A DNA stretch of 64,000 bases, from positions 1 through 64,000 of the forward strand of contig JAFQQT010000093.1 in NCBI GenBank assembly GCA_017410455.1, read 5' to 3'. Below, piece by piece: positions 24,290-33,155 of the stretch. The notes beneath the pieces were generated by a model. It did not search any database. It was not told the DNA's origin and worked only from the letters and a program-made list of their open reading frames with translations. The position numbers and the translations under genes were made by a program. The number at the start of each line of letters is the position of its first letter. The first letter of the stretch is position 1. Origin of the DNA: Clostridia bacterium. GTDB taxonomy: Bacteria > Bacillota > Clostridia > Christensenellales > Aristaeellaceae.

Positions 24290-24664
24290 TTAATCTTCGG
24301 GCGTGAAGGACAGGAACCACTCGCCCCTGCGCCGGAGCACGCCGCGGGCAGGGTAATACAGGCTGTCATAGACCCTGCGGGACACCCGCATGCGCAATCT
24401 CTCTCCTGCAGCCGTCAGAAAGGTGATCGTGTAAGTATTGAAGACGACGGTGCCATGGTGGCCGGCACTGCCTTTGACGACATCATGCACCATGGTGACG
24501 AGCTGCGCCTCCTCCTCCGTGCGGGACGCGAACAGGTCTCTGATGCACGGGATGTGCCCGTAGCGCTCGCGGTCGCCATGCACAATGAAAAGGTAGTGCA
24601 GCAACTTGATCGGCAGCACGAAGAAGAGCAAAAATTCCAGCAGCGTCCTGATTAAGATCAGCAT
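24290..24664 (-). CDS. Small membrane-anchored protein, DUF2500-like tail
   Basis: This 124-aa protein has an N-terminal hydrophobic anchor (MLILIRTLLEFLLFFVLPIK in outline) and a soluble beta-rich domain. The tail pattern, TYTITFLTAAGERLRMRV through RGEWFLSFTPED, resembles the DUF2500-like neighbour at 24921-25277. GGAG lies 8 nt before ATG 24664; a longer start would overlap the previous gene. The function is unknown. Confidence 0.6.
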   Translation of the reverse strand: MLILIRTLLEFLLFFVLPIKLLHYLFIVHGDRERYGHIPCIRDLFASRTEEEAQLVTMVHDVVKGSAGHHGTVVFNTYTITFLTAAGERLRMRVSRRVYDSLYYPARGVLRRRGEWFLSFTPED

Positions 24665-24683
24665 AAGCCCACTCCTTCGTATG

Positions 24684-24866
24684 TCAGCCGGCCTGATCCT
24701 CATCCTCCCGGCGCTGCTGGTAGGCCGCGAACTCCTTTTGCAGGCGGCGCTTCTCCCGCCACTCCCACACGCACTTGGACAGCAGGATCAGCCCCAGGGC
24801 GATGACCACAAAGACCACCGCATCGATCCAGAAATCCGGGTAAAAGGTGATGTTCTTGAAATCCAT
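24684..24866 (-). CDS. 60-residue single-pass membrane protein
   Basis: One hydrophobic helix (AVVFVVIALGLILLSKCVW, about residues 16-34) is followed by a charged amphipathic C-terminus rich in Arg, Glu and Gln. GGAGGT lies 7 nt before the ATG. Gene spacing of about 20-55 bp fits an operon with its neighbours. No family is recognised. Confidence 0.6.
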   Translation of the reverse strand: MDFKNITFYPDFWIDAVVFVVIALGLILLSKCVWEWREKRRLQKEFAAYQQRREDEDQAG

Positions 24867-24920
24867 GTCCGCACCTCCATGCCACGCATCACAGGGCTGC
24901 CCCCGGATGCACCATCTGCA

Positions 24921-25277
24921 TCAGCTCGTCCGCCTGAACACGATGAACTCGTCCCCCTGCCAGACGAGGATGCCCTCGTCGCCCTCGGCAGCCAGGCCGT
25001 AGTCCTCGCCGGGAACCTGCAGTTCCACGCGGTTGCCGTCCCGCTTGTGGAAGGTCAGGAAGTACAGCGTCCGCGAGGCGCCGGGATGCTCCGGGTCCGC
25101 CTCCACCAGGGTGCGCTTGCCCTTCACCGTGGCCTCCATGTTATAGACCGGCTTCTTGCCTTCCTTCTCCTCGATGTTCACCATGCTGGTCACCTTGGCC
25201 ACCAGCATCAGCAGGATGATGGCCAGCAGGCCGCCGCCGATGGTCGTCAGCAGCAGCTTCAGCGCTTCCCCTTCCAT
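24921..25277 (-). CDS. DUF2500 (YhhM-like) membrane-anchored protein
   Basis: This 118-aa protein has an N-terminal helix (LLLTTIGGGLLAIILLMLVA) and a beta domain. The blocks MEATVKGKRT, YFLTFHKRDGNRVELQVPGEDYGLAAEGDEGILVWQG and FIVFRR in outline match the DUF2500 pattern. The family function is unknown. It lies 4 bp after the upstream 25282-25704 gene, so co-transcription is likely. Confidence 0.7.
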   Translation of the reverse strand: MEGEALKLLLTTIGGGLLAIILLMLVAKVTSMVNIEEKEGKKPVYNMEATVKGKRTLVEADPEHPGASRTLYFLTFHKRDGNRVELQVPGEDYGLAAEGDEGILVWQGDEFIVFRRTS

Positions 25278-25281
25278 GGCT

Positions 25282-25704
25282 TCATTCCTCCGTATCTTCC
25301 GATGCGTCGCTGTCGGCAGCCTCCGGCAGCATGCGGTACAGCTTCGTTACCATTTCGCCGGAATCCTTCGTGAAGCTGACGAACACGCCGTCGCGGTGCT
25401 CCAGCAGGCCGCTCTCGCCCGCCATGAGGTACACGCCCGTATCCCCGTCGAAGGACATCGTGCGCTCCACGCCGTCCTCGCAGTCGCAGATGATCCGTGT
25501 CCAGCCCTGCAGGGTCACGGGGTTCATGTCATGCTTGACTTTGCGGAGGGTCGCCCGCACCGCAGTTGTGCCTTCGGATTCGCAGGCTTCCTGCTCCGCT
25601 TCGGGCTGATTCTCCCATGTTTCAGGCTGATCCACCCAGCCAGGCTTCAGCAGGGATGCCACAGCCAGCAGTGCCGCGCCGCCGAGAATGGCGAATATCT
25701 TCAT
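25282..25704 (-). CDS. Secreted or anchored small protein, first gene of the DUF2500 cluster
   Basis: This 140-aa protein has an N-terminal hydrophobic segment (MKIFAILGGAALLAVASLL), an acidic Gln/Glu-rich linker and a beta-like domain (TLRKVKHDM...GVYLMAGESGLLEHRDGVFVSF). The alternating pattern recalls the DUF2500-like neighbours but is more divergent. GGAGAGG precedes the ATG and the promoter is at 25737-25765. The function is unknown. Confidence 0.6.
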   Translation of the reverse strand: MKIFAILGGAALLAVASLLKPGWVDQPETWENQPEAEQEACESEGTTAVRATLRKVKHDMNPVTLQGWTRIICDCEDGVERTMSFDGDTGVYLMAGESGLLEHRDGVFVSFTKDSGEMVTKLYRMLPEAADSDASEDTEE

Positions 25705-25736
25705 GCAGCGTCCTCTCCTTCCGCTTTCCTGCTTCC

Positions 25737-25765
25737 ATTATAGCAGAGCCAGCGCGGAAATTCAA
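25737..25765 (-). promoter_or_regulatory. Promoter of the small membrane protein cluster, possibly including dnaX
   Basis: TTGAAT (25760-25765) and TATAAT (25737-25742) on the minus strand have a 17-bp spacer. Confidence 0.75.
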
Positions 25766-25800
25766 TCCATCCCGGACGATCCCGCACAGCTTTGTTCGCC

Positions 25801-25829
25801 TTGACTTTTCAGTATCTTTGAGGCATAAT
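25801..25829 (+). promoter_or_regulatory. Promoter of the GNAT gene
   Basis: TTGACT (25801-25806) and CATAAT (25824-25829) have a 17-bp spacer. It gives a leader of about 100 nt. Confidence 0.7.
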
Positions 25830-25874
25830 GATTCCATACGACAGACGAAGTGATCACAGAATAAGGCATCCCCC

Positions 25875-25912
25875 GAATGCGGGTCGCCGGAGGGCGGCCG
25901 TTTTCCGCATTC
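25875..25912 (+). promoter_or_regulatory. Stem-loop in the GNAT 5' leader, possible attenuator
   Basis: GAATGCGG (25875-25882) pairs with CCGCATTC (25905-25912). An alternative inner stem, GGTCGCC/GGCGGCC around GGAG, is followed by GTTTT, which is terminator-like. The two forms overlap and could compete. No known riboswitch class is recognised. Confidence 0.4.
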
Positions 25913-25937
25913 CAACATAACGATCCGAGGTGAAACC

Positions 25938-26438
25938 ATGCTCAATTTCCGTGATGCAACAGCGGAGGACGCCGGGCTGATCAGCCACATCTTCTGCACC
26001 AGCTGGCGCAAGACCTATCGCGGCCTGATCCCCGAGGATTACCTGATCCGCCTGCCCGACGCGTACTGGGTGCCCTCGCTGCGCTCATGGCTGGAGAGCG
26101 GCCAGCTCTACGGGCTGATCGCCATGGAGGACAAGCGCCCCGTTGGCTGCGTCATCTACGGGCGCGGCCGGGACGCTGAATACGCCGACTGGGGCGAGAT
26201 CGTGTCGCTCTACATGCTGCCGGACTGTATGCGCAGGGGTGTGGGCGGTGCACTGCTGAATGAAGCGCTGCGCCTGCTGCGCGCCGACGGCTTCGACCGC
26301 TGCTATCTCTGGGCGATCGAGGGCAACGCCATTGCCGACGGCTTCTACCGCAAGCACGGCTTCAGCTGCACCGGCGAGCGCATCCCCTACCGCATCGGTG
26401 GCAAGGACGTGGCCGACCTGCGCTATACCCTCGCGTGA
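25938..26438 (+). CDS. GNAT-family N-acetyltransferase
   Basis: This 166-aa acetyl-CoA-dependent acyltransferase starts MLNFRDATAEDAGLISHIF. The acetyl-CoA loop region is VSLYMLPDCMRRGVGGALLNEALRLLRADG (about 94-123), with the R-x-x-G-x-G/A pattern. LWAIEGNAIADGFYRKHGF is the usual motif B. The substrate is unknown. The stop is 3 bp from that of the converging HD gene, with no terminator between them. Confidence 0.88.
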   Translation: MLNFRDATAEDAGLISHIFCTSWRKTYRGLIPEDYLIRLPDAYWVPSLRSWLESGQLYGLIAMEDKRPVGCVIYGRGRDAEYADWGEIVSLYMLPDCMRRGVGGALLNEALRLLRADGFDRCYLWAIEGNAIADGFYRKHGFSCTGERIPYRIGGKDVADLRYTLA

Positions 26439-26441
26439 ACC

Positions 26442-27122
26442 TCACTCCAGCGCGTCCGCCAGCGCCTGTGTACCAGCATTCACCATGGCGGTGGCCTCAT
26501 CCATCAGGGCGAGATAGAACGCTTCTGCCGCGTCCCGCCTGCCCGCAGCAAGCCGGGCGCCCGTTGCGGTCAGAAAGCGGTCGTACACCTTCGTGAGCTT
26601 GTAGCGGTACTCCCGGCAGAAGGAGTCCCGCTCGCCTTCGCCCGTGCCATCCAGGATGCTGCCATCCGCCGCCGTGGTGTAGAGCGGCTCGCCCAGGGTG
26701 CCGTTGTACTGGAGCGTCCGCCCGACGCCCACCGCGCCGGTGACGTCCAGCTTGTCCGCATCGTAGAGGATGCGTGCCTCCAGGCTCCGGGGCGGGGCGC
26801 TCTTGCGGAAGCGGTGGCTGAGGATGCACTGCCGCACATGCTCCGCCTTCTCCTCCGCCCAGCCAAGGCCCCGCAGGAAGGCATAGGCACGTTCCGCCCC
26901 GACCTGCGCGTGGCACAGGGCCGGGTTGGCGATCTGATCCGGCCGGCCGACGTCATGCAGCAGGCAGGCCGCAATCAGCACGTCCATGTCCACCGGAGCT
27001 TCCTCCCGGGCGATGGCCAGCGCGCCCATCAGCACGCGATACACATGATCCTTGTCGTGGGCACTGTCCCTCATGCAGGCCAGCATGTACTGCTCGATAG
27101 CAGTGTATACGTACTGTTTCAT
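26442..27122 (-). CDS. HD-domain phosphohydrolase
   Basis: This 226-aa protein has HDKDHVYRV near residue 22, LLHDVGRPD near 54, a His in ILSHRF near 100 and DADKLD near 120. These are the conserved metal ligands of HD hydrolases related to YedJ. The likely substrate is a nucleotide or phosphoester, not determinable here. GGAGGCA lies just before the ATG. Confidence 0.85.
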   Translation of the reverse strand: MKQYVYTAIEQYMLACMRDSAHDKDHVYRVLMGALAIAREEAPVDMDVLIAACLLHDVGRPDQIANPALCHAQVGAERAYAFLRGLGWAEEKAEHVRQCILSHRFRKSAPPRSLEARILYDADKLDVTGAVGVGRTLQYNGTLGEPLYTTAADGSILDGTGEGERDSFCREYRYKLTKVYDRFLTATGARLAAGRRDAAEAFYLALMDEATAMVNAGTQALADALE

Positions 27123-27144
27123 CCGCTTGCCTCCAGTTTCAAAG

Positions 27145-27172
27145 CTGCCGCACCCGAAAGCAGGTGCGGCAG
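27145..27172 (-). terminator. Hairpin after the SdrD-like gene
   Basis: CTGCCGCACC (27145-27154) pairs perfectly with GGTGCGGCAG (27163-27172). The minus-strand tail is only CTTTGAAA, so termination may be weak and may allow read-through into the HD gene. Confidence 0.5.
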
Positions 27173-27193
27173 TGATGTGTTTTTTGGGGGAAA

Positions 27194-30100
27194 TCAGTTG
27201 AGCTTCGTCCAGTCCTGCGTGGCGCCCTCGCCGTAGCCAGCGGGGTACGCGCCCTCCCTGACCAGCACAAAGCCGAGGTCCGCGGCATAGTTCACGCCGT
27301 CGGACACGACGGGCAGAACGATGCTGTCGCCGCTCTCCGTCAGAACGCTGACGATCTGCGGCAGATCCGTGCGGGCCACCGTCGGCTTCACTTCTGCCGG
27401 GGCGTTGACGCGCAGGGTGTACTCACCGGGATAGAGCTTGCTGAAGACATAGTAGCCGTACTGGTCGCTGACGGTGGTCGCCACGGCTTCACCCTCCAGC
27501 AGCAGGGTGATCTCCACGCCAGGGAGGCCGCCCTCGCCATCATCCTGCAGGCCGTTGCCGTTCAGATCCAGCCAGCAGCGGTCGCCCAGGCGGCCCTGCT
27601 TCACACTGCCGATATCCAGGTTCAGCTGATGCTGCGCCATCTCCACGGTGATGATGCCGCTCCTGCCGGTGTTCACGTCGCACTCGGTCAGAATGCTGAC
27701 CAGCCCGCCTTCCGTCAGGCGGCGGTCGCCCGGACGCAGCACCAGGCAGCTGCCGGGCAGCTTCACGCTGATGACGTATTCACCGGGCATGAGGCCGCCA
27801 AAGGTATACGCGCCATCCTCGCCGGTGGTCGCTTCCGCAAGGGTGCTGTCCGCCTGCATGAGGGTCACCACCGCGCCGGACACCATGCGGATATCACCGT
27901 TCACGTCCAGCCAGACATGACCGGCCAGGGTGGTCTGACGCACCAGGCCCAGCAGGGCGCCTGTTGCGTCGCTGCCCTCGGTAACGGGGATGTCCGCCAT
28001 GATCAGGTGGTTGCCATCCTCAGCGAAGGTGCTCTGACCGTCAGGCGCACCCGTCACATCATCCGAAAGGGCAAAGGAAAGCGTGTACAGGCCGGGCGCC
28101 AGGCCCTCGGCGCGGAAGGAGCCATTGTCAGACGTGGTCATCTGCGCCACGACGCTGCCGCTCCGCTGCTCGATCAGCTCGATCATTTCGCCTGCAGCGG
28201 GGCGCTCGCCCTCATCCCACAGGCCGTTGCTGTTCTCGTCCAGCCATGCCGAACCCGTGTAGGTCGCAGGCATCACGCAGCCCAGCTGCTGCGCCGTGTA
28301 CTGGCCGCCCATCTCCACCTTCACCGTGATGGTCTGCTCGCTCAGGCCATGGCTGAGGGGCAGCGTCACATCCGGCAGCAGGGACAGCACATACCCTTCC
28401 GGGCAGTCCACACGGAGCGTGTAGGTATCGGGGCGCAGGTCGGTCATGGAGAAGCTGCCGTCCGCACCAGTGGTCACGACGCGCTCTGTCAGGTCCTCCC
28501 GGGAGGGGGTGAGCGTCAGGGTCAGCCCGGCGAAATCCGCCTCGGAGGCTTCCTGTACGCCGCTGCCATCGCTGTCGGCAAAGGCATGACCATCGATGAC
28601 ACCCAGATACAGGCCGCCGCACAGGGGCGCAGTGATCACGCTGCCCGCACCGGCTTCGAACCACTCGCCCGCGCCCAGCGTACCTTCAGCGGCGATGCTG
28701 TTGCCGCCCTGCGCCAGCGCCGCGAATTCAGCGCCTTCAGGCAGTTCGTAAGTCAGCTGATAGCGCCCGGGCAGCACCGGCTGGAAGACGAACTTCCCGT
28801 CCGCCCCGATGGTCGTGGATGCCACAACGCCGCTCTCATCCACCAGGGTCACGATGGTTCCGGTCAGGCCCTTTTCGCCCGCATCGTCCTTGCCGTTGTC
28901 ATTGGCGTCAGCAAACACGCGGACTTCCACCTTCGCCGGAAGGATCATGCCCGCGTCCAGGCCACTGACCGTGCCGCCCAGGGCCAGATCAATCGGGTCG
29001 GACACGCCCAGGCCCTCGCTGTTGCGCACAACGCTGCCCGAGCCAGTGGTGGTGAATGCATAACCGTTCGCCGGGGCGACAGAGATGCAGTACGCACCGG
29101 GAACCAGCTTGTCGAAGGTATACGCGCCGTTGCTGTTGGTCTTGGCCGTCTTGATGGCCTCGCCCGCGTCGTTCAGCAGCGTCACGGTGATCCCCTGGGC
29201 GATCTTCTCGCCCGTCTCCCAGTCGCCGGAGAAGTTGCTGTCGTAGTACACAACGCCCGTCAGGGTGCCATAGGAAATCGCGCCAATCAGCACACGGGTG
29301 CTCTGCCCGTTCTGAGAAGGCACGTCCATCAGCGCCTGCTCGCGCCCGTTGTTGCTCTTGGGCTCGAACTGGTTGCCATCCGGATCATCCTTGGCGGTCA
29401 TCGTGAACACATAGCCCTTGGGAAGCAGCGCCTTGACCTTGAAAACGTCCGCGCGGACATGGCCGAAGCGGTAGACGCCATTCTCATCGGTGGTGGTGGT
29501 CAGCAGGCGCTTGTTGTTGCTCTGGCGGAACAGTTCCACCTGTACGCCGGAGAGCACAGGCTCGCCATCATCGAAGACGCCGTTGTAGTTGGAATCCAGG
29601 AAGCACACGCCCTCGACCACGCACTCCGTCACCAGGCCGATGTTCTGCTCATCCAGCACGTCGCCGCGCTCGAACTCAATGGTCTGGGAAGCCACGCGAT
29701 CGGCTTCCGTGGTCATGATGGAGCGCTGCTGCTTTGCGCCGCTGGCCTTGTAGGTGAAAACGTAGCCATCGGGGACATGATAGGAAATCTTATAGGTACC
29801 ATTGCGGATCTGACGGATCTCGTAGCGGCCATCCGCGTCGGTGTAAGCTTCGTAGAGCAAGCCGTTGCGGGTGCCCTCGGCGGTGATGCGCATGCCCTCC
29901 ACGCCGCCTTCATCAGCCTGCCAGAGGCCATCGCCGTTCTCATCGTGCCAGACGGTGCCGGAGATGGTGCACATCTGCATCGCGCCGATGCCGAACTCCG
30001 TTTCCACGCCCTGCCGGAGGGTGACGCTGGCGTCCTGCACGCGGTCAATGCTCAGCTCCATGCTGCTGTTGGAGATCAGGTCCTTGCTGCCCCTGGAAGC

Positions 30101-31939
30101 GAAGCCGTAGTCCGCAGGCAGTTCGCAGCGCAGGGTGTAGCTTCCTGCAGGGGCGTACAGGCGCACCTCGCCTGCCCCGTCCGTCACAGCGCTGCTCATG
30201 GTGACGTCCTGTCCGCCTTCGCGGCTGATCAGGCTGACCACCACGCCAGGCAGGAAGCTCTCGTTCTTGCCCAGAACGCCGTTGTTGTTCGAATCGTCAA
30301 AGACGCGCACCAGCAGCGACGCCGGAGTTGTCCGGGTCGCCGCGACTTCCGCGCGGGGACTTTCGTCCGTCACGCTGACGCCATCGGTGGGGATCATCGC
30401 ATCCGCGCCGGCTTCATACTGCAGCACATAATCGCCATAGGCAACGCCTGTGATGCTCCAGCTGCCGTCTTCGCCGGTGGTGGCAGAAGCGACCACATCG
30501 CCCTGCCCGTTGCACAGGGAAACCGCCACGCCGGCCAGCGCAGCACCACCTTCATCGTGCACCACGCCGCTGACGCTGCCCAGTTCCACTTCTTCCACGG
30601 GGGGCAGCACCACATCGTCGCCGCCAGAGAGCACCACCTGCGTTACCGCAAGGGTCTGCCCCGCCGCATCGACAAAGGACCAGCCCTCGCCCTGATAGCG
30701 TCCGGAAGGCAGCACGCAGGTCACCGTGTAAGTGTCCGGCACCATGCCGTTCACGCTGAAGGCACCGTTGGCGGTGAGGTTGTGCACTTCCGTGCCGGTG
30801 ATGCTCACCTGCACATCCTGCAGACATTTCACCTCGCCGGAGATGCTGGCCAGCAGGCTCAGCTCCAGCTGATAGACGCTGGTCTTGCCCGCCGAAACGG
30901 ACACGAGCCACTGCGCTGCCCGCCGCTGCAGGCTCGGATAGCCATTGAGGCCCGTGAGCGCCACATCATCGCCCATGTTGATGGTAACGATGTAGTTACC
31001 CTTCGCCAGGCCATGCAGATTGACCGATTCACCAGCAACGAGCTCGCCTTCGCCATAGGTCACGCCCGTGGAGTAGACATTGTAGGTGGCCTTTGCGCCC
31101 TCATCGCCGATGGCCTGCAGCGACAGCGTGCCATGCTTGGGGACGGGCGTCGCGGTAGGCGTTGCCGTGGGCGTGGGCGTTGCCGTCGCCGGGTCAGCGG
31201 GAGCCGCGCTCTGAGTCGCCTGCGCAGCGGGCGCGGGCGTGGGCGTCACAGGAACCGCCGTGGGCGTGGGGCTGGGGGTGGGCGTGGAGGGATTCAGGGT
31301 GACCTGGGGCGTGTAGTAGTAGCTCGCGTCGATCATCACCACAGAGTCCGGCCCGGTGTAGGGCATGATGTTGATCACCTTGTCGCGCCAGGGGCTGATG
31401 GCCAGGGAGGCACTCTCCATGCGCAGGGTGTACTGGCCGGCCGGGATGGCCACAGGCAGGGCATAATCGCCCTTGCTGTCGGTGGAGAAGGTCATCACGA
31501 CTTCGCTCTCCTCGCTGATGAGGGAGAACTCCGCCTGGGACTCCGTATGCACGCGGAAAAGACCCGCCTTCGCAAAGACGACCACGGGCGCATAATTCGT
31601 TCTGCCAGCCACCACGGACACCGTGTAGCCCTGCTCATTGACGGCGATATCCGCAGGGATCGTCTCCATCACAGGAATGAGCTGCACATTGCCGCTCACA
31701 TCCAGCGTCAGCGGCTGGCTGCCATTCTCATCGGACTCGATGACGCCCACATGCTCACCATTCTGATACACCTGGAAGGAGCCCGTCAGGTTGCGGGACG
31801 CATACCCGCCATCGCTGGTGGCATACATGCCGATAAAGGTCAGCTGCAGCTGCGTTGCGCCTTCCGCTGCCGCGCCCGTCAGGGACAGTCCCAGCGCCAG
31901 GGCCAGCAGGCACAGTACCAGTCGCTTCACAGAATTCAA
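27194..31939 (-). CDS. Giant secreted protein with SdrD-B/Cna-B-type repeats
   Basis: This protein of about 1581 aa has a signal peptide (VLCLLALALGLSLTGAAAEG), an N-terminal beta region, a Pro/Thr-rich linker near residues 220-275 and then a long array of Ig-like SdrD-B or carboxypeptidase-regulatory-like domains. Recurrent calcium-type openings include WHDENGDGLW, FLDSNYNGVFDDGE, YYDSNFSGDWETGE, FADANDNGKDDAGE, WLDENSNGLWDEGE and WLDLNGNGLQDDGE. Each is followed by GVxVTL and a YxF/L-x-L-x-PGxY repeat end. No LPXTG motif or C-terminal membrane anchor is visible. The TTG at 31939 has GGAGG 9 nt upstream. It is probably a stalk-like adhesin or scaffold. Confidence 0.85.
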   Translation of the reverse strand: MNSVKRLVLCLLALALGLSLTGAAAEGATQLQLTFIGMYATSDGGYASRNLTGSFQVYQNGEHVGVIESDENGSQPLTLDVSGNVQLIPVMETIPADIAVNEQGYTVSVVAGRTNYAPVVVFAKAGLFRVHTESQAEFSLISEESEVVMTFSTDSKGDYALPVAIPAGQYTLRMESASLAISPWRDKVINIMPYTGPDSVVMIDASYYYTPQVTLNPSTPTPSPTPTAVPVTPTPAPAAQATQSAAPADPATATPTPTATPTATPVPKHGTLSLQAIGDEGAKATYNVYSTGVTYGEGELVAGESVNLHGLAKGNYIVTINMGDDVALTGLNGYPSLQRRAAQWLVSVSAGKTSVYQLELSLLASISGEVKCLQDVQVSITGTEVHNLTANGAFSVNGMVPDTYTVTCVLPSGRYQGEGWSFVDAAGQTLAVTQVVLSGGDDVVLPPVEEVELGSVSGVVHDEGGAALAGVAVSLCNGQGDVVASATTGEDGSWSITGVAYGDYVLQYEAGADAMIPTDGVSVTDESPRAEVAATRTTPASLLVRVFDDSNNNGVLGKNESFLPGVVVSLISREGGQDVTMSSAVTDGAGEVRLYAPAGSYTLRCELPADYGFASRGSKDLISNSSMELSIDRVQDASVTLRQGVETEFGIGAMQMCTISGTVWHDENGDGLWQADEGGVEGMRITAEGTRNGLLYEAYTDADGRYEIRQIRNGTYKISYHVPDGYVFTYKASGAKQQRSIMTTEADRVASQTIEFERGDVLDEQNIGLVTECVVEGVCFLDSNYNGVFDDGEPVLSGVQVELFRQSNNKRLLTTTTDENGVYRFGHVRADVFKVKALLPKGYVFTMTAKDDPDGNQFEPKSNNGREQALMDVPSQNGQSTRVLIGAISYGTLTGVVYYDSNFSGDWETGEKIAQGITVTLLNDAGEAIKTAKTNSNGAYTFDKLVPGAYCISVAPANGYAFTTTGSGSVVRNSEGLGVSDPIDLALGGTVSGLDAGMILPAKVEVRVFADANDNGKDDAGEKGLTGTIVTLVDESGVVASTTIGADGKFVFQPVLPGRYQLTYELPEGAEFAALAQGGNSIAAEGTLGAGEWFEAGAGSVITAPLCGGLYLGVIDGHAFADSDGSGVQEASEADFAGLTLTLTPSREDLTERVVTTGADGSFSMTDLRPDTYTLRVDCPEGYVLSLLPDVTLPLSHGLSEQTITVKVEMGGQYTAQQLGCVMPATYTGSAWLDENSNGLWDEGERPAAGEMIELIEQRSGSVVAQMTTSDNGSFRAEGLAPGLYTLSFALSDDVTGAPDGQSTFAEDGNHLIMADIPVTEGSDATGALLGLVRQTTLAGHVWLDVNGDIRMVSGAVVTLMQADSTLAEATTGEDGAYTFGGLMPGEYVISVKLPGSCLVLRPGDRRLTEGGLVSILTECDVNTGRSGIITVEMAQHQLNLDIGSVKQGRLGDRCWLDLNGNGLQDDGEGGLPGVEITLLLEGEAVATTVSDQYGYYVFSKLYPGEYTLRVNAPAEVKPTVARTDLPQIVSVLTESGDSIVLPVVSDGVNYAADLGFVLVREGAYPAGYGEGATQDWTKLN

Positions 31940-31999
31940 GTCAATCCGCCTCCAAGTCGTCCAACAGTTCTTGCGGAACTGCAAAGTTTCACAACAATA

Positions 32000-32028
32000 A
32001 TGGTATAGCATTCGCCGCCACTTGTCAA
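32000..32028 (-). promoter_or_regulatory. Possible promoter of the SdrD-like gene
   Basis: TTGACA (32023-32028) and a weak TACCAT (32000-32005) on the minus strand have a 17-bp spacer. The -35 box is perfect but the -10 box matches at only four positions. Confidence 0.4.
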
Positions 32029-32079
32029 CCTCTGGCGGATGATTTTACATATGTGCAAGATGCTCCGGGATTTCTCCCC

Positions 32080-32108
32080 TTGACGGCCAGCGCCGTTTCG
32101 GATACAAT
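32080..32108 (+). promoter_or_regulatory. Promoter of the DegV gene
   Basis: TTGACG (32080-32085) and TACAAT (32103-32108) have a 17-bp spacer. Confidence 0.75.
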
Positions 32109-32151
32109 GCAATTATGCCAGATGAAACGCCATCCACAAGGAGTGACCCCT

Positions 32152-33012
32152 ATGTACCGAGTCGGCGAAGACCTGGTCGCCATCGTGACCGACACCGCCT
32201 GTGACCTGTCCGACGCGCAGCTTGCACAGCATGATATCCGCGCCATTCCCCTTCGCATCATCACCAGCGATGGCGAGTTCCGCGACCGCTTCGACATCAC
32301 CCCCGAGCAACTCTACGCCCGCCTGAAGACGGAACTGCCCAAGACCTCCCTGCCCTTGCCGGAAGAGCTCAGTGCCCTTTACCGCCAGCTCCGGGAAGAG
32401 GGCGCCACCCGCGTACTGCACCTGTGCATGTCCGGCAACCTTTCGGGCACCTGCAACATGGTCAGCATCATCGCCGGAGAAACCGAGGGGCTTCAGGTGG
32501 ATGTGTTCGATACCCGCACGCTCTCCTGTGGCCTTGGCCTGCTGGTGCTGGAGGCCGCCGAGTGCCTCTCCCGGGGCATGACGGTGGAGGCGGTGATCAC
32601 GCGCCTGCAGAAGCTGCGCAAGCACCAGCTGGGCTGCTTCGTCATCCGCACGCTGGAATACCTGCGCAAAGGCGGCCGCATCGGTCTTGTCGAGGGCGTG
32701 GTGGGTACGCTGCTGAAGATCAAGCCCGTCATTCACGTCAACGATGACGGCGTTTACGCGACCCTTGCCAAGGCCCGTGGCTTCTCCCGCGCATTGGACG
32801 CGATGCAGGAGGAGTTCTTCCGCCGCTATCAGGGGCACAAGGTGCGCGTGGCCATCGTACACGGCAACGCCGAGGAGGAGGCGCACGCCCTGCTGGAGGT
32901 CTTCCAGCAGAACCTGGAGGTCGTTTCCGGCTTCGTCAGCCCCGTCAGTCCCGCCCTGGCCATCCATACCGGCCCCGGCCTGCTTGGCGCCATCGTGCAG
33001 CATATCGACTGA
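32152..33012 (+). CDS. DegV family fatty-acid-binding protein
   Basis: This 286-aa protein starts MYRVGEDLVAIVTDTACDLSDAQLAQHDI, the typical DegV opening. It has LCMSGNLSGTCNM (about 100), the fatty-acid head-group loop, and LEYLRKGGRIG (about 175). FakB/DegV proteins bind fatty acids for phosphorylation by FakA, but no fakA lies nearby. AAGGAG is 8 nt before ATG 32152; in-frame upstream extensions precede the promoter and are not real. Confidence 0.92.
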   Translation: MYRVGEDLVAIVTDTACDLSDAQLAQHDIRAIPLRIITSDGEFRDRFDITPEQLYARLKTELPKTSLPLPEELSALYRQLREEGATRVLHLCMSGNLSGTCNMVSIIAGETEGLQVDVFDTRTLSCGLGLLVLEAAECLSRGMTVEAVITRLQKLRKHQLGCFVIRTLEYLRKGGRIGLVEGVVGTLLKIKPVIHVNDDGVYATLAKARGFSRALDAMQEEFFRRYQGHKVRVAIVHGNAEEEAHALLEVFQQNLEVVSGFVSPVSPALAIHTGPGLLGAIVQHID

Positions 33013-33030
33013 TCCCAGCCCATAAATCAA

Positions 33031-33068
33031 CGGCGCAGCCCGCTTTTCACGAGGCTGCGCCGCTTTAT
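33031..33068 (+). terminator. Terminator of the DegV gene
   Basis: CGGCGCAGCC (33031-33040) pairs with GGCTGCGCCG (33053-33062), followed by CTTTATT. Confidence 0.85.
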
Positions 33069-33140
33069 TATGTTCGTTGATCGCCAACAGACTTCCAGTC
33101 GGTTTCGGCAAAAACCACAGCGCGTCTGCAGATGGCATTA

Positions 33141-33155
33141 CCGACTATCAGTCGG
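33141..33155. other. Small perfect hairpin at the 3' end of the CNNM/CorC gene
   Basis: CCGACT (33141-33146) and AGTCGG (33150-33155) flank ATC and overlap the minus-strand stop codon at 33148-33150. A T-rich tail follows only on the plus strand. Confidence 0.4.

Noticed and set aside
27629..32008. Very long open frame on the plus strand opposite the SdrD-like gene
   Set aside because: It is an antisense shadow of a GC-rich gene: His/Gly/Ala-rich low-complexity product, no ribosome site, and the minus strand has clear domains and a signal peptide.
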